From contig DWWH01000063.1 of assembly GCA_019119815.1 (NCBI GenBank), forward strand, positions 1 to 59,806: a stretch of 59,806 nt of DNA, in the 5' to 3' direction. A model generated the notes under the pieces. The model was not told the origin of the DNA. It did not search any database and worked only from the letters and a program-made list of their open reading frames with translations. This DNA comes from Candidatus Eisenbergiella intestinipullorum (GTDB taxonomy: Bacteria > Bacillota > Clostridia > Lachnospirales > Lachnospiraceae). Of the stretch, positions 44,672 through 54,085 are shown one piece after another. Within the stretch, counting starts at the first letter, position 1; each line of letters opens with the position of its first letter. The position numbers and the translations under genes are program-made.

Positions 44672-46048
44672 TCATTCCTCCAGGCCGTCTCCTGCCTCTC
44701 CTCCGGTCCGCTTCAGCTTCCGCATCTGCATCACATAGCTGGTCACCAGGATCACGTCCGCGCCGAGCCAGGCCAGAATCTCCGCATAGAAAATTCCTTC
44801 TTCTCCGAACAGCAGAGGCAGCAGCATGGCTGTCCCGGTCCGCATCACAAACTCCGCGATTCCTGAAAGCATGGGAAGCATGGTATTCCCCATCCCCTGC
44901 AGGCTGGAACGGGTCACATGCAGGATATACAGGATCGGAAGAAAAACGCTCATGATCGCCAGATAATGGTAGGCGATGTCCAGCGTTACAGCTACATCCT
45001 CCGGCGTCCCCGAGATGAACCATCCGAGGATGATCCTGCCGAACAGCAGCATGGCCGCAGCGATCACGGCTGAGGTAGCAACTGCTACGATGACGGCTGC
45101 CCGCATCCCCCTGCTGATCCTGGAGATCTTTTTGGCCCCCAGATTCTGTCCGGTATAGGTTACCATGGCATAGCCATAGGAAGTCGCCGCCACCTCCAGA
45201 ATGCCATACAGCTTGTTCGTTGCGGTAAAGCCCGCGATGAACAGCACGCCGAAGCCATTGACCACGAACTGCACGATCATGCCGCCCACAGAAATGATGG
45301 CGTTCTGAAACGCCATGGGAAGTCCCAGTTTCATCAGATGCAGACAGAGCCTGCCCTCCATCCGGAAATCCTCCCTGGAAAAAGCGAGCACCGGAAGCTT
45401 CAGGATGGAAACCAGACAGAAAATTCCGGAACAGACCTGTGCGATCACCGTCGCGCCCGCCGCGCCCGCGATCCCCCAGTGAAACACCAGCACGAAGATC
45501 AGATCCAGCGCCACATTGATAAGAGCCGCCACCACCATGGCATAAAGCGGCGTTTTTCCGTCACCCAGCGCACGCAGGATCGCAGCGAGGATATTGTAGG
45601 CCATGACCACGGGGATTCCCGCAAACATGATCCTGAGATACGTCAGAGAATCCCCGATGATCGCGTCCGGCGTCTGCAGAAGCATCAGCACGGGCCGCGC
45701 AGCAGCCTGACTGATGAAAAGCAGCACCACCGAGGAAAAAATGGCCAGCAGGATGGAATTGGCCACCGTTTTTCTCAGTTTGTCATAAACGCCTGCTCCG
45801 AATTCGTGGGACATCCGAATGGAAAATCCCTGGGTAAAACCCTGGATCGTACCAAGCACCATCCAGTTCAGCCAGTCCGCCGCTCCCAGGGCGGCAAGCG
45901 CCCCCACGCCCAGGGCCTGCCCCACCACCATGGTATCTACGACCGTATACAACTGCTGAAAAACATTGCCCAGCATCAGGGGCAGGGAAAAAGCCACGAT
46001 CAGCCCCAGCGGCCTTCCCTCTGTCATACTGTGTGTCCGTGCTGCCAT
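44672..46048 (-). CDS. MATE-family efflux transporter
   Basis: The 458-residue protein has twelve predicted helices and MATE signatures (SLPLMLGNVFQQLYTVVDTMVVGQALG near the N-terminus and the second-half repeat LGLPMAFQNAIISVGGMIVQFVVNGFG). It belongs to the DinF/NorM-like group. Its ATG lies 56 bases from the SGNH hydrolase gene on the same strand. Confidence 0.9.
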   Translation of the reverse strand: MAARTHSMTEGRPLGLIVAFSLPLMLGNVFQQLYTVVDTMVVGQALGVGALAALGAADWLNWMVLGTIQGFTQGFSIRMSHEFGAGVYDKLRKTVANSILLAIFSSVVLLFISQAAARPVLMLLQTPDAIIGDSLTYLRIMFAGIPVVMAYNILAAILRALGDGKTPLYAMVVAALINVALDLIFVLVFHWGIAGAAGATVIAQVCSGIFCLVSILKLPVLAFSREDFRMEGRLCLHLMKLGLPMAFQNAIISVGGMIVQFVVNGFGVLFIAGFTATNKLYGILEVAATSYGYAMVTYTGQNLGAKKISRISRGMRAAVIVAVATSAVIAAAMLLFGRIILGWFISGTPEDVAVTLDIAYHYLAIMSVFLPILYILHVTRSSLQGMGNTMLPMLSGIAEFVMRTGTAMLLPLLFGEEGIFYAEILAWLGADVILVTSYVMQMRKLKRTGGEAGDGLEE

Positions 46049-46104
46049 TTTTTACTACCTTTCCTTCCGTTTCCTTTTCTTCTGTCTTTCCCTCTTTTTT
46101 GCCG

Positions 46105-46740
46105 TCAGATCAGCCCGAGCAGCTTCAGATATTCCTTTGCGATCGCCGCATGTCCGGCCGGAGCAGGATGCACTCCGTCCTCCGAAAGCTCCTCCGGACG
46201 CGCTCCCTCTGCCAGCAGACCTGCAAACAGCCCGTCCATGGGCAGAAAATAATCCGCATATTCTCCTGCCATCCTCCTGGCCGCCCGGATCTTCGGATCC
46301 AGGTCCTCATGCCAGCATTCCTTCTGCGGATCCGTCGGAATCAGGAACGGCTCTATCACCATGATCTTCGCCTGCGGCAGATCGCGGTGAAGCTGCTCCA
46401 GAAGTCTCCGATAATTGCTCTCATACTGCTCTGTTCCGGTGGGATCCGCGCTGTCATAGCGCCTCCAGGTATCATTGATGCCGATCAGGATAGAAATGAA
46501 ATCCGGCTTCACCGCCAGGAAATCCTCCTCATAACGCTCCAGAAGATCCCGGGAACGGTCTCCCGATACCCCCCGGTTCAAAAACACGGTGCCGCTTTCC
46601 GGATACAGGCTGCGGTACACCTGTGCCACTCTGGCCGGATACCCCGCTCCCAGATCGTCCGTTCCCCGCTCCCTGCCGCAGTCCGTGATGGAATCCCCCT
46701 GAAACAGCACTCTTTTCCCTGTAAACAGATCAGAAATCAT
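46105..46740 (-). CDS. SGNH/GDSL hydrolase
   Basis: The 211-residue esterase has GDSITDCGR (block I, catalytic Ser), the block II Gly in NRGVSGDRSRDLLERY, block III IGINDTWR (Asn), and block V DGVHP with catalytic Asp and His. This matches the deacetylase-like branch that removes acyl groups from carbohydrates. It lies 56 bases upstream of the MATE gene and is read divergently from a second MATE gene. Confidence 0.88.
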   Translation of the reverse strand: MISDLFTGKRVLFQGDSITDCGRERGTDDLGAGYPARVAQVYRSLYPESGTVFLNRGVSGDRSRDLLERYEEDFLAVKPDFISILIGINDTWRRYDSADPTGTEQYESNYRRLLEQLHRDLPQAKIMVIEPFLIPTDPQKECWHEDLDPKIRAARRMAGEYADYFLPMDGLFAGLLAEGARPEELSEDGVHPAPAGHAAIAKEYLKLLGLI

Positions 46741-46786
46741 ATCCTTTTCCCGCCTTCCTTTTTCTCTTCCCTGCCATGCCTCTTCT

Positions 46787-46815
46787 TTGACAAGCCCGTC
46801 CGGCAGGCTTATAAT
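46787..46815 (+). promoter_or_regulatory. Consensus promoter of a MATE gene
   Basis: TTGACA (46787-46792), 17-base spacer, TATAAT (46810-46815): a perfect consensus, 41 bases before the start codon. Confidence 0.85.
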
Positions 46816-46856
46816 ACATTATACCGAAAAAAAGAAAAAACGAAAGAGGCAGATTT

Positions 46857-48221
46857 ATGGCGAATTCTGAAAACCGGAACGATTTTTCCAAAGGAAGCGT
46901 CATCGGAAACATCCTTTCCCTTGCGCTCCCCATGACGCTGGCGCAGCTCATCAATATTCTTTACAACGTAGTGGACCGGATGTATATCGGAAGGCTGCCG
47001 GAAAACGCCACCCTTTCCCTGACCGGTCTGGGACTGTGCATGCCCATCATTTCCGCCGTGATCGCCTTCGCCAATCTGTTCGGCATGGGAGGCGCGCCTC
47101 TGTGCTCCATCGCCCGCGGAAAAGGTGATCAGAAGGAAGCGGAACGGATCATGGGAAACGCCTTTTCCATGCTGCTTGCAACCGGAGTGATCCTGACCGT
47201 TATCGGCCTCCTTTTCAAAAAGCCCCTGCTTTACGCCTTCGGCGCCAGCGATGCCACCTATCCCTATGCGGACAGCTACCTGACCATCTATCTGCTCGGG
47301 ACCGTGTTCGTGATGACCAGCCTCGGCCTGAACGCCTACATCAACGCGCAGGGCTTCGCCCGTATCGGCATGGTGACCACGCTGATCGGAGCGGTCCTGA
47401 ATATCCTCCTTGACCCGGTTTTCATTTTTGTTTTCGATATGGGCGTACAGGGAGCTGCCATTGCCACGGTCCTTTCCCAGGCGGCTTCCGCAGTCTGGAC
47501 CTTTCGTTTTCTGACCGGAAAAGGAACCATCCTGCGCATCCGTCTTTTTTCCATGAGACCCCATTTAAAAACCATTGGACAGATCACCTCCCTCGGTCTG
47601 TCCGGCTTCATGATGTCCATCACAAACAGCATCGTCCAGGTGGTCTGCAACTCCACTCTTTCGGCCTGCGGAGGAGACCTCTATGTGGGTGTCATGACCG
47701 TCGTCAATTCCATCCGTGAGATCGTTACCATGCCCGTCTCCGGCATTACCAACGGTTCCCAGCCCATCATCAGCTTCAACTACGGTGCCGGAAAATATGA
47801 CCGCATCCGGCAGGCAATCCGCTTCATGTCCTTAAGCTGCATCGCCTATACCGTCGCCATCTGGGGGATCCTGCATCTGTTTCCCGTATTTTTCATCCAC
47901 ATTTTCAATACCCAGGCCGATCTGGTGGAAGCAGCCGTTCCCGCCATGCAGATCTATTATTTCGGCTTCTTCATGATGTCGCTGCAGTTTTCCGGCCAGA
48001 CCGTGTTTCAGGCTCTCGGGAAGGCAAAATTCGCCATCTTCTTCTCCATTTTGAGAAAGGTGGTCATTGTCACCCCCCTGACCCTTCTTCTGCCCAAAGT
48101 CGTCACTCCTGCGGTCAACGGTGTTTTCCTGGCTGAGCCCATCTCCAACTTCATCGGCGGCGCGGCCTGCTTTCTGACCATGCTGTTCGTGATCCGGAAA
48201 GAACTGAAGAAAAAGGGATGA
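46857..48221 (+). CDS. MATE-family efflux transporter
   Basis: The 454-residue protein has twelve helices with ALPMTLAQLINILYNVVDRMYIGRLP near the N-terminus and MTVVNSIREIVTMPVSGITNGSQPIISFNYGAGKYDRIRQAIR in the second half, the pattern of the MepA-like MATE branch. The two MATE genes here are divergently oriented with an SGNH hydrolase between. The perfect-consensus promoter suggests strong expression or repressor control. Confidence 0.92.
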   Translation: MANSENRNDFSKGSVIGNILSLALPMTLAQLINILYNVVDRMYIGRLPENATLSLTGLGLCMPIISAVIAFANLFGMGGAPLCSIARGKGDQKEAERIMGNAFSMLLATGVILTVIGLLFKKPLLYAFGASDATYPYADSYLTIYLLGTVFVMTSLGLNAYINAQGFARIGMVTTLIGAVLNILLDPVFIFVFDMGVQGAAIATVLSQAASAVWTFRFLTGKGTILRIRLFSMRPHLKTIGQITSLGLSGFMMSITNSIVQVVCNSTLSACGGDLYVGVMTVVNSIREIVTMPVSGITNGSQPIISFNYGAGKYDRIRQAIRFMSLSCIAYTVAIWGILHLFPVFFIHIFNTQADLVEAAVPAMQIYYFGFFMMSLQFSGQTVFQALGKAKFAIFFSILRKVVIVTPLTLLLPKVVTPAVNGVFLAEPISNFIGGAACFLTMLFVIRKELKKKG

Positions 48222-48240
48222 AAAAGCAGAAATTTTTCTC

Positions 48241-48269
48241 TTGACTTTTTCTTTTCTATCCGCTACAAT
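48241..48269 (+). promoter_or_regulatory. Promoter of tRNA-Arg
   Basis: TTGACT (48241-48246), 17-base spacer, TACAAT (48264-48269). Confidence 0.7.
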
Positions 48270-48303
48270 ATAACATGTTGTCGGGAACGACAGCAGACAG
48301 GAT

Positions 48304-48377
<74 letters not shown>

Positions 48378-48381
48378 CTGC

Positions 48382-48410
48382 AAAGGAAATCCGTTCGGAT
48401 TTCCTTTTTT
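48382..48410 (+). terminator. Terminator after tRNA-Arg
   Basis: AAAGGAAATCC/GGATTTCCTTT (48382-48392 with 48397-48407) with a four-base loop and TTTTTT. Confidence 0.95.
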
Positions 48411-48430
48411 GTTGTATAAGTTGAAAAAAA

Positions 48431-48530
48431 AGAATCCCGCAAGCGGGATTCTCCCGGCAATCGAAGATTGCCGGCGCGGCGGGCCGCATAAGCGACATCT
48501 TCCTTTCCGCCGCAGTGCGATCCGCCGGAT
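48431..48530. repeat. Hairpin pair plus dispersed repeat unit
   Basis: Two adjacent perfect hairpins, AGAATCCCGC/GCGGGATTCT (48431-48452) and CCGGCAATC/GATTGCCGG (48454-48474), are followed by GCGGCGG/CCGCCGC (about 48476-48513) and the 19-mer TTCCGCCGCAGTGCGATCC (48505-48523), which recurs at 53813-53831. Part of the element (GCGACAT, pyrimidine tract, CCGCAG) is also similar to the 26.2-kb tandem repeat. Confidence 0.75.
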
Positions 48531-48541
48531 GTTTTTATCTG

Positions 48542-51500
48542 TCAAAGCTCCTGTCTTCCTTCCAGTATCTCCATCAGCGCCTCCTTTGACAGCGCTACGG
48601 GTCCCATCTCTTCCCCTCCCAGGATCTGCTCTGCCAGCCGGCTCTTCTTTTCCTGAAGCTGCACGATCTTTTCTTCAATGGTGTCCCGCGCGATCAGCCG
48701 GTATACCGTCACCACGTTTTTCTGCCCGATCCGGTGCGCCCGGTCCGTGGCCTGGTTCTGCACCGCCACATTCCACCAGGGATCGAAATGGATCACGATG
48801 TCCGCTCCGGTCAGGTTCAGGCCCGTACCGCCCGCCTTCAGAGAAATGCAGAATACCTGCGTCTCATCCCGGTTAAAGGCGTCCACCAGCTGCATCCTTC
48901 TGGCCTTCGGCGTGGAGCCGTCCAGGGAATAAAAACGGATCCCTTCTCTTTTCAGCGCCGCCTTCAGCCGATCCAGCATGGCGGTAAACTGGGAAAAAAG
49001 CAGCACCTTGTGCCCGCTCTCCGCCGCGTTCCGGATCAGCTCCAGACATAGCTGCGTCTTGGCGCTCTCTCCCTGATAGCCCTCCAGAAGAAGTCCCGGA
49101 TCGCAGCAAAGCTGCCTGAGCTTTGTCAGCTCTGCCAGGATCTGGATCCTGGCCATCTGAAATTCCTTCTCGCTCTGACCGGACAGAAGCATGACGAGCC
49201 GCTGTACATGGGCATCATAAAGCTGCCTCTGTTCCCCTTCCATGGCGGCATACATATTCTTCTCGATCTTATCCGGAAGGTCGGAAAGCACATCCTGCTT
49301 CAGCCGTCTTAACACGAAGGGCCGGATCATTTTCTGGAGCCGCTGCATAACGCCATCATCCTTCCGGTTCACAATGGGAGACTCGAATTCCTCCCGGAAC
49401 CTGGAATAGCTGAACAGATACCCGGGCATCAGATAATCAAAAATACTCCACAGCTCGCTTAAACGGTTTTCCACAGGCGTTCCCGTGAGCGCCAGCCGGA
49501 AATCCGCCTGCACCGCCTTAACGGCGCGGGCCGCCTGCGTGGCGTGGTTCTTGATAAATTGGGCCTCGTCGATGATCTGAACGGCAAAAGTCATCTTCTC
49601 ATACCGGTCTACGTCCCGGCGCAGAAGATCATACGAAGTGACGAGAACGCCGTCCTCCCCTTCCAGCCTTCGCAGCGTCGCTTCCCGTTCCGCCTGGCTT
49701 CCTGCCGCCAGAATGACCGGAAGGCAGGGCGCAAACCGTTCCAGTTCACTTTTCCAGTTGTATACCAGCGACGCCGGACAGACCACCAGATAGCGCCGAT
49801 GCGCTTCCTTCCAGTCCGAAAGCAGAAAAGCGATGGTCTGCAGCGTCTTTCCCAGTCCCATATCGTCCGCCAGGATCCCGCCGAAGCCGTTTGCCTGCAG
49901 CGTTTTGATCCAGCAGAACCCCGTCTTCTGGTAGCCTCTCAGAATTCCGTTCAGCTCCTCCGGAAGCTCATAATCGCTGTCCGCTACGGTCTTCATATTC
50001 CGTACCAGCGCACGGAAGCTTTTTCCCCGGTTCAGATTTACGAAGCTGCTCTCTTCCAGGCTGTCGTTCAGGTACAGAGCGCGGTAACCGGGCAGCTGCA
50101 GGCTTCCCTCCGCCAGCTCCTTCTCCTTCAGACACAGGGAATATCCCAGGTCGGAAAGGGAACGGACCCCCGCATCGGACAGATCCACAAAGCTCCCGTC
50201 CTTCAGCCGGAAGTATTTCCGCTTCCTGTCATAACGTGACAGGATCTGAGCGAGTTCGGCAAGCGGCATCTCTTCACAGGACAGCTCCAGTTCCAGAAGG
50301 CCTCCGGACAAAGAAATCCCCACGCTCACATGAGGGGAGGGAAGCACCCGAATGCCCTTCAGCGCATCTGAAATATAGATTTCCGCCCCGAACGCGGCCG
50401 CCAGCTCCTGCAGCCGAAACAGCCCTTCCTGCAGGAAATCATACAGCTCTTCTTCTCCGGAAAGCACCATCTGGTGCCTTTGGGGATCAAAGGCTGTAAA
50501 AAAAGAGGCTACCTGCCCGGAAAACTCCGTTTCCCTCCAGGTATCCCGCTGTCCGGAAAGAGCCGTATCCTCAAACAGATTGTAGCGTTCCTCCCCATAA
50601 ACCGAAAACAGGGAACAGGTGATAAGATCCCGCTGGGGTGCGTCCAGATAGAGCGCAAATCCCGCCTGCGGCGGAAGCCACCTCTCCGGATCGAAGTTCT
50701 CCATTTTTATCTGAAAATGCCCGGAAAGCACGGGCAGCATGTCCCGCACAAAGGCCGGAAGCTCCGACGGCGCTATGTACAGCCCGCTCTTCCCGTAATG
50801 GTCCATATACAGGAGAAATTCACGGATTTCCTCCGTCCGTTCCCGGCTTACGCAGAAAATTTTCTTCTTTGCAAAAAAGTATATTCCCTTCCTTCCGGTC
50901 AGCATAGGAACCTTTTTCAGCCGCACGACCGCACCGCTCCCTTCGGATGCGATCTCCAGAAGCCGCTCCGGCTCTCCGTCCTCCAGGGTCCATTCCCGGT
51001 CCGTCCCTTCTTCCCTGAGAGGGATGCCCCGCACGCTCTCCATAAATCCGTCCGCCAGCTCCGCGCTCACGACCAGCTCCTTTTTGTAGATGGAAGAAAG
51101 ATAATTTCCCATATAGCTGCTTCCCCTAAGCAACGTAAAGGTAAGAAAATTCACCAGCGGCCGGTACTCCGGAGCAAATGCGTCCGGATGATGATAGAAC
51201 GCAAGCTCCTTCCCGTAGCTCACCCGCTCGCTTCCCGCCATCGCATTCACGAAATCTCCCAGATTCTTCACCACGTACAGCCGCCGGTTTCCGATCCGGA
51301 AAGTCACCTTCAGGCTTTCCCCATAAAAGGAAAAAGAAGGCTCCAGCCGCACCGAACCCAGGATCTGCTTCTGCATCAGATTCACCCGGTCCTTCTGCAC
51401 GTACCGCTCCAGCAGCAGGTCGAATCCGAAACTGGTGCTCCGCCCGTCCGTCCGCACAGCCGGAGTCTGACCGCCTGTTCCGCCGGCCGCCGGGATCCTG

Positions 51501-51829
51501 CCTCCCATTTTTTTCGCGTCGTTTCTTTCTTCCAGATAGGTCAGAAGCACGGCGACACAATGCTTGCACATCCCCGAATAAGAGAAGAAGGCGGGGCATT
51601 CACACTCATATTCCAGAATCTCCCGGTAGTCCTCGTCTACCTTGATCTTCACTTCATACAGCTTTTCTCCGCTGCCGCATACCGTGGCGTCCATCTGTAC
51701 CACATCGAAGCCGTCTTCCTCCTTCTTCTCCCAGTTCAGACGTCTGACCGCCCCTTTCTGCTGCAGCTCCTCCCCTCTGCTGAAGGTAACATGGTGACAC
51801 TCTCTGCGCACATCCGTTCTGTTTATCAT
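48542..51829 (-). CDS. SWIM-domain SNF2-family helicase
   Basis: The 1095-residue protein begins with a SWIM zinc finger (about 70-100, CECPAFFSYSGMCKHC, C-x-C and C-x-H), has a helicase-associated region of about 500 residues, and then the SNF2 ATPase: motif I DDMGLGKT (about 653-660), motif II IIDEAQ, motif III ALTGTP, then the helicase C domain with DRAHRIGQ (motif VI). Such proteins remodel nucleoprotein and are common in Firmicutes but poorly characterised. It is read downstream of the CPBP protease and HAD genes on the same strand. Confidence 0.93.
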   Translation of the reverse strand: MINRTDVRRECHHVTFSRGEELQQKGAVRRLNWEKKEEDGFDVVQMDATVCGSGEKLYEVKIKVDEDYREILEYECECPAFFSYSGMCKHCVAVLLTYLEERNDAKKMGGRIPAAGGTGGQTPAVRTDGRSTSFGFDLLLERYVQKDRVNLMQKQILGSVRLEPSFSFYGESLKVTFRIGNRRLYVVKNLGDFVNAMAGSERVSYGKELAFYHHPDAFAPEYRPLVNFLTFTLLRGSSYMGNYLSSIYKKELVVSAELADGFMESVRGIPLREEGTDREWTLEDGEPERLLEIASEGSGAVVRLKKVPMLTGRKGIYFFAKKKIFCVSRERTEEIREFLLYMDHYGKSGLYIAPSELPAFVRDMLPVLSGHFQIKMENFDPERWLPPQAGFALYLDAPQRDLITCSLFSVYGEERYNLFEDTALSGQRDTWRETEFSGQVASFFTAFDPQRHQMVLSGEEELYDFLQEGLFRLQELAAAFGAEIYISDALKGIRVLPSPHVSVGISLSGGLLELELSCEEMPLAELAQILSRYDRKRKYFRLKDGSFVDLSDAGVRSLSDLGYSLCLKEKELAEGSLQLPGYRALYLNDSLEESSFVNLNRGKSFRALVRNMKTVADSDYELPEELNGILRGYQKTGFCWIKTLQANGFGGILADDMGLGKTLQTIAFLLSDWKEAHRRYLVVCPASLVYNWKSELERFAPCLPVILAAGSQAEREATLRRLEGEDGVLVTSYDLLRRDVDRYEKMTFAVQIIDEAQFIKNHATQAARAVKAVQADFRLALTGTPVENRLSELWSIFDYLMPGYLFSYSRFREEFESPIVNRKDDGVMQRLQKMIRPFVLRRLKQDVLSDLPDKIEKNMYAAMEGEQRQLYDAHVQRLVMLLSGQSEKEFQMARIQILAELTKLRQLCCDPGLLLEGYQGESAKTQLCLELIRNAAESGHKVLLFSQFTAMLDRLKAALKREGIRFYSLDGSTPKARRMQLVDAFNRDETQVFCISLKAGGTGLNLTGADIVIHFDPWWNVAVQNQATDRAHRIGQKNVVTVYRLIARDTIEEKIVQLQEKKSRLAEQILGGEEMGPVALSKEALMEILEGRQEL

Positions 51830-51870
51830 ACTTCCTCTTTCTCTTTTCTCTGCGGCCAGACAGCCGCATT

Positions 51871-52758
51871 TTATTTCCGGCCTGCGGGCTGAGCAGACTG
51901 TCCTTTATACTTTTGCCCCGCTCCCAAGCACGGTTTCAGGCAAACTGCCGCTGCCGCCAAAAGCAGGATGCACAGACCGGCAGCCCCTCCGACAGACAGA
52001 TATTCCCCGATGCCCGCCACATCGATCAGCAGATATACCGCCAGATTGCCGGCTCCGTGAAAAAATACCGCTGCTGCAAGCCTCCCTGTCCTTTCATAGA
52101 CCAGGCACAGGAGCATGCCGATCAGAAACGCATAAATCCCCTGCACCGGATTCCCGTGATAAATGGCGAACATCAGCGAGGAAGCCGCTGCTGCAGCCCA
52201 CTGTGCCCAGACAGCCCGGCCCTCCTCTTCTGCTCCCTCCGGAGCTGCTCTTTCCGCACAGCCATTCCCCAGGCCCAAATCTGTCGTCCGTTTTCCTCTG
52301 AATGCCTCTTCTGCCCTGCGGTAAAAAATCCCCCTAAACAGTACCTCTTCGGAAAAAGGCGCCGCAAATCCGTAGAGCACGATCCCCATCCATACCGGCA
52401 CAGCCGCCTGTGCAGCCGCCGTTTTCTGAAAGGAGCCGGACAGCACGGTAAGCCGTGACAGCGCCAGAAGCAGATTCAGTCCCATCGACGACGTCACGGA
52501 AAGCAGGAGCATCCAAAGCACGGTTAGCCGGATCTTCGCTTTTCCCGCAGCAGGTTTCCCCTTTCCGGCACAAAGGTCCTTTCTCCATACCAGATACACC
52601 AGCCCTCCGCCGGCAAGCTGCATCAGAAGGGATCCGGCTCCCTCTCCGGAGTCCGGAAACAGCAGCTGAGCCACCAACACGCCAGCCAGCTTTCCGATTT
52701 CATACAGCAGCAGTGCCGCGATCAGAATCCCGGCGGTCTGCCATCCGTTTTTCTTCAT
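51871..52758 (-). CDS. CPBP-family intramembrane metalloprotease
   Basis: The 295-residue membrane protein has about eight helices with the CPBP/Abi catalytic motifs SEEVLFRGIFYR (EExxxR), FAIYHGN (FxxxH) and FFHGAGNLAV (HxxxN/B-like). An Ala/Glu-rich loop (about 160-195) sits between motif 1 and 2. Related proteins process membrane substrates or act in bacteriocin self-immunity. The start at 52758 has GGAGG upstream. It is coupled to the HAD gene across 30 bases. Confidence 0.87.
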   Translation of the reverse strand: MKKNGWQTAGILIAALLLYEIGKLAGVLVAQLLFPDSGEGAGSLLMQLAGGGLVYLVWRKDLCAGKGKPAAGKAKIRLTVLWMLLLSVTSSMGLNLLLALSRLTVLSGSFQKTAAAQAAVPVWMGIVLYGFAAPFSEEVLFRGIFYRRAEEAFRGKRTTDLGLGNGCAERAAPEGAEEEGRAVWAQWAAAAASSLMFAIYHGNPVQGIYAFLIGMLLCLVYERTGRLAAAVFFHGAGNLAVYLLIDVAGIGEYLSVGGAAGLCILLLAAAAVCLKPCLGAGQKYKGQSAQPAGRK

Positions 52759-52788
52759 CCTTTCCTCCATGCCGAAGTCTCTCTTCAT

Positions 52789-53481
52789 TCACCCTTCCTC
52801 CAGCAGGATCCTTTCCAAAGCCTCCACATTATCCGCGATCCGCCATGCTCCCGCTTCCTCCAGTTCTCCAGGCTGCGCATAGCCGAAGGAAACGCCCACA
52901 CAGCGAAGCCCCAGCGTGCGCGCGCCGACCACATCAAATTTCCGGTCTCCCACCATAACCGCGGACCGGCGAAGCTCTTCTTCCGTCGAAGGCGCGCCGT
53001 CCGCCGCGCCCTCCTTCTCTCCGAGCCGGCGCAGCGCCTCCCGCACCACGTCCTCCTTCTGTCCCAGAGAACCGTCCAGCCCGCTTCCCACCGCCGCATC
53101 AAAATACTCCCCGATCCCAAAATGCTCCAGGATCCGCTTCACAAAAGGCTCCGGCTTGCTGGACGCCACGGCGAGATGACAGCCTGCCTCCTTCAGCGCG
53201 GCCAGCATCTCTTTCATGCCGGGGTACAGCTCGTTTTCATAAATACCGGTCACCACAAACCGCTCCCGGTATTTTTCCACCGCACGTTCCGCCATTCGCC
53301 TTTCCATCCCGTAAAATTCCATGAAGCTTTCCAGCAGCGGCGGCCCGATAAACACCTCAAGCCTGTCCGGATCCGGCTCCTCGATCCCCATCTCATGCAG
53401 CGCGTACTGAACGCATCCGGTGATGCCAGGCTTCGGATCCGTCAGCGTCCCGTCCAGATCAAACAAAATATACTGAAACAT
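52789..53481 (-). CDS. HAD-family hydrolase (phosphoglycolate phosphatase-like)
   Basis: The 230-residue protein has the HAD motifs: I DLDGTLTD (Asp8 nucleophile, Asp10), II AVASSKP, III Lys in GSLGQKEDVV, and IV VMVGDRKFDVVGA. The cap domain is C1-type, as in Gph and pyrophosphatase relatives. It most likely dephosphorylates a small phosphorylated metabolite. It heads a short operon with the CPBP protease. Confidence 0.9.
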   Translation of the reverse strand: MFQYILFDLDGTLTDPKPGITGCVQYALHEMGIEEPDPDRLEVFIGPPLLESFMEFYGMERRMAERAVEKYRERFVVTGIYENELYPGMKEMLAALKEAGCHLAVASSKPEPFVKRILEHFGIGEYFDAAVGSGLDGSLGQKEDVVREALRRLGEKEGAADGAPSTEEELRRSAVMVGDRKFDVVGARTLGLRCVGVSFGYAQPGELEEAGAWRIADNVEALERILLEEG

Positions 53482-53522
53482 CGTTTCCTCCTGTATCGCT
53501 GCCGCAGGCAGCTTTATTTTCC

Positions 53523-53551
53523 ACTATAGCAGAGTCTGTCCATGAAGTCAA
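53523..53551 (-). promoter_or_regulatory. Promoter of the HAD-CPBP operon
   Basis: Minus-strand TTGACT (53551-53546), 17-base spacer, TATAGT (53528-53523), about 40 bases before the HAD gene. Confidence 0.75.
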
Positions 53552-53733
53552 AGCCGCCGGTACAGTCCGGCCTTCTCCGACTGTTACAGTCCGGGCTTTC
53601 GCCATACGCCGCATCCGATACTCCCTATGAAAAATGCACAAAAATTCCCTCCCAATTTTGTCTGATCCATTCTTGCTTTTTGCGTCAGAAAGTGCTATTC
53701 TGGAAATCCGCCGGTTTTCGGCGTCTATTCTTT

Positions 53734-53875
53734 CGGCGTCCTGTGCAGGACGCCGCTCAGACAGTGAAGCTGCCCGGCAAGCAGCCTCTCTCTGTTCCGG
53801 ACGACCCGTTTTTTCCGCCGCAGTGCGATCCTCCGGAGTTTTATGTACGACAGGAAATGAAATTTCCTATCGTAC
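53734..53875. repeat. Cluster of hairpins and a dispersed repeat unit
   Basis: Three elements in a row: a perfect 10-bp hairpin CGGCGTCCTG/CAGGACGCCG (53734-53755), the 19-mer TTCCGCCGCAGTGCGATCC (53813-53831) shared with 48.5 kb, and a 14-bp palindrome around AGGAAATGAAATTTCCT (53845-53875) shared in core with 35.9 kb. The single mismatch in the last palindrome is C-A on the plus strand but G-U on the minus strand. No gene is supported in the 604-base gap from 53482 to 54085. Confidence 0.75.
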
Positions 53876-54022
53876 AGGCAAAACGGGCAGGCCCACATCC
53901 GTCCCCTTTTTCATTTTTAATCTTCCAAACAGGAGCAAAAGACTGACCTTTGCGGCATCCGTCCGCCAGGGTCCACACGGAAGGGAGGCATTACCGGAGC
54001 GTCACAAATTGCGCTGATGGCA

Positions 54023-54052
54023 GAAGAGAAATCGCATTCGCGATTTCTCTTC
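54023..54052 (+). repeat. Hairpin upstream of the ABC-2 exporter
   Basis: GAAGAGAAATCGC/GCGATTTCTCTTC (54023-54035 with 54040-54052) with a four-base loop, 33 bases before the ATPase start. No T run follows; it could be a leader hairpin or another member of the GAAAT/ATTTC hairpins. Confidence 0.7.
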
Positions 54053-54085
54053 GCCCCGTCGCTACGCTCCGGAAAGGAGATTTTC

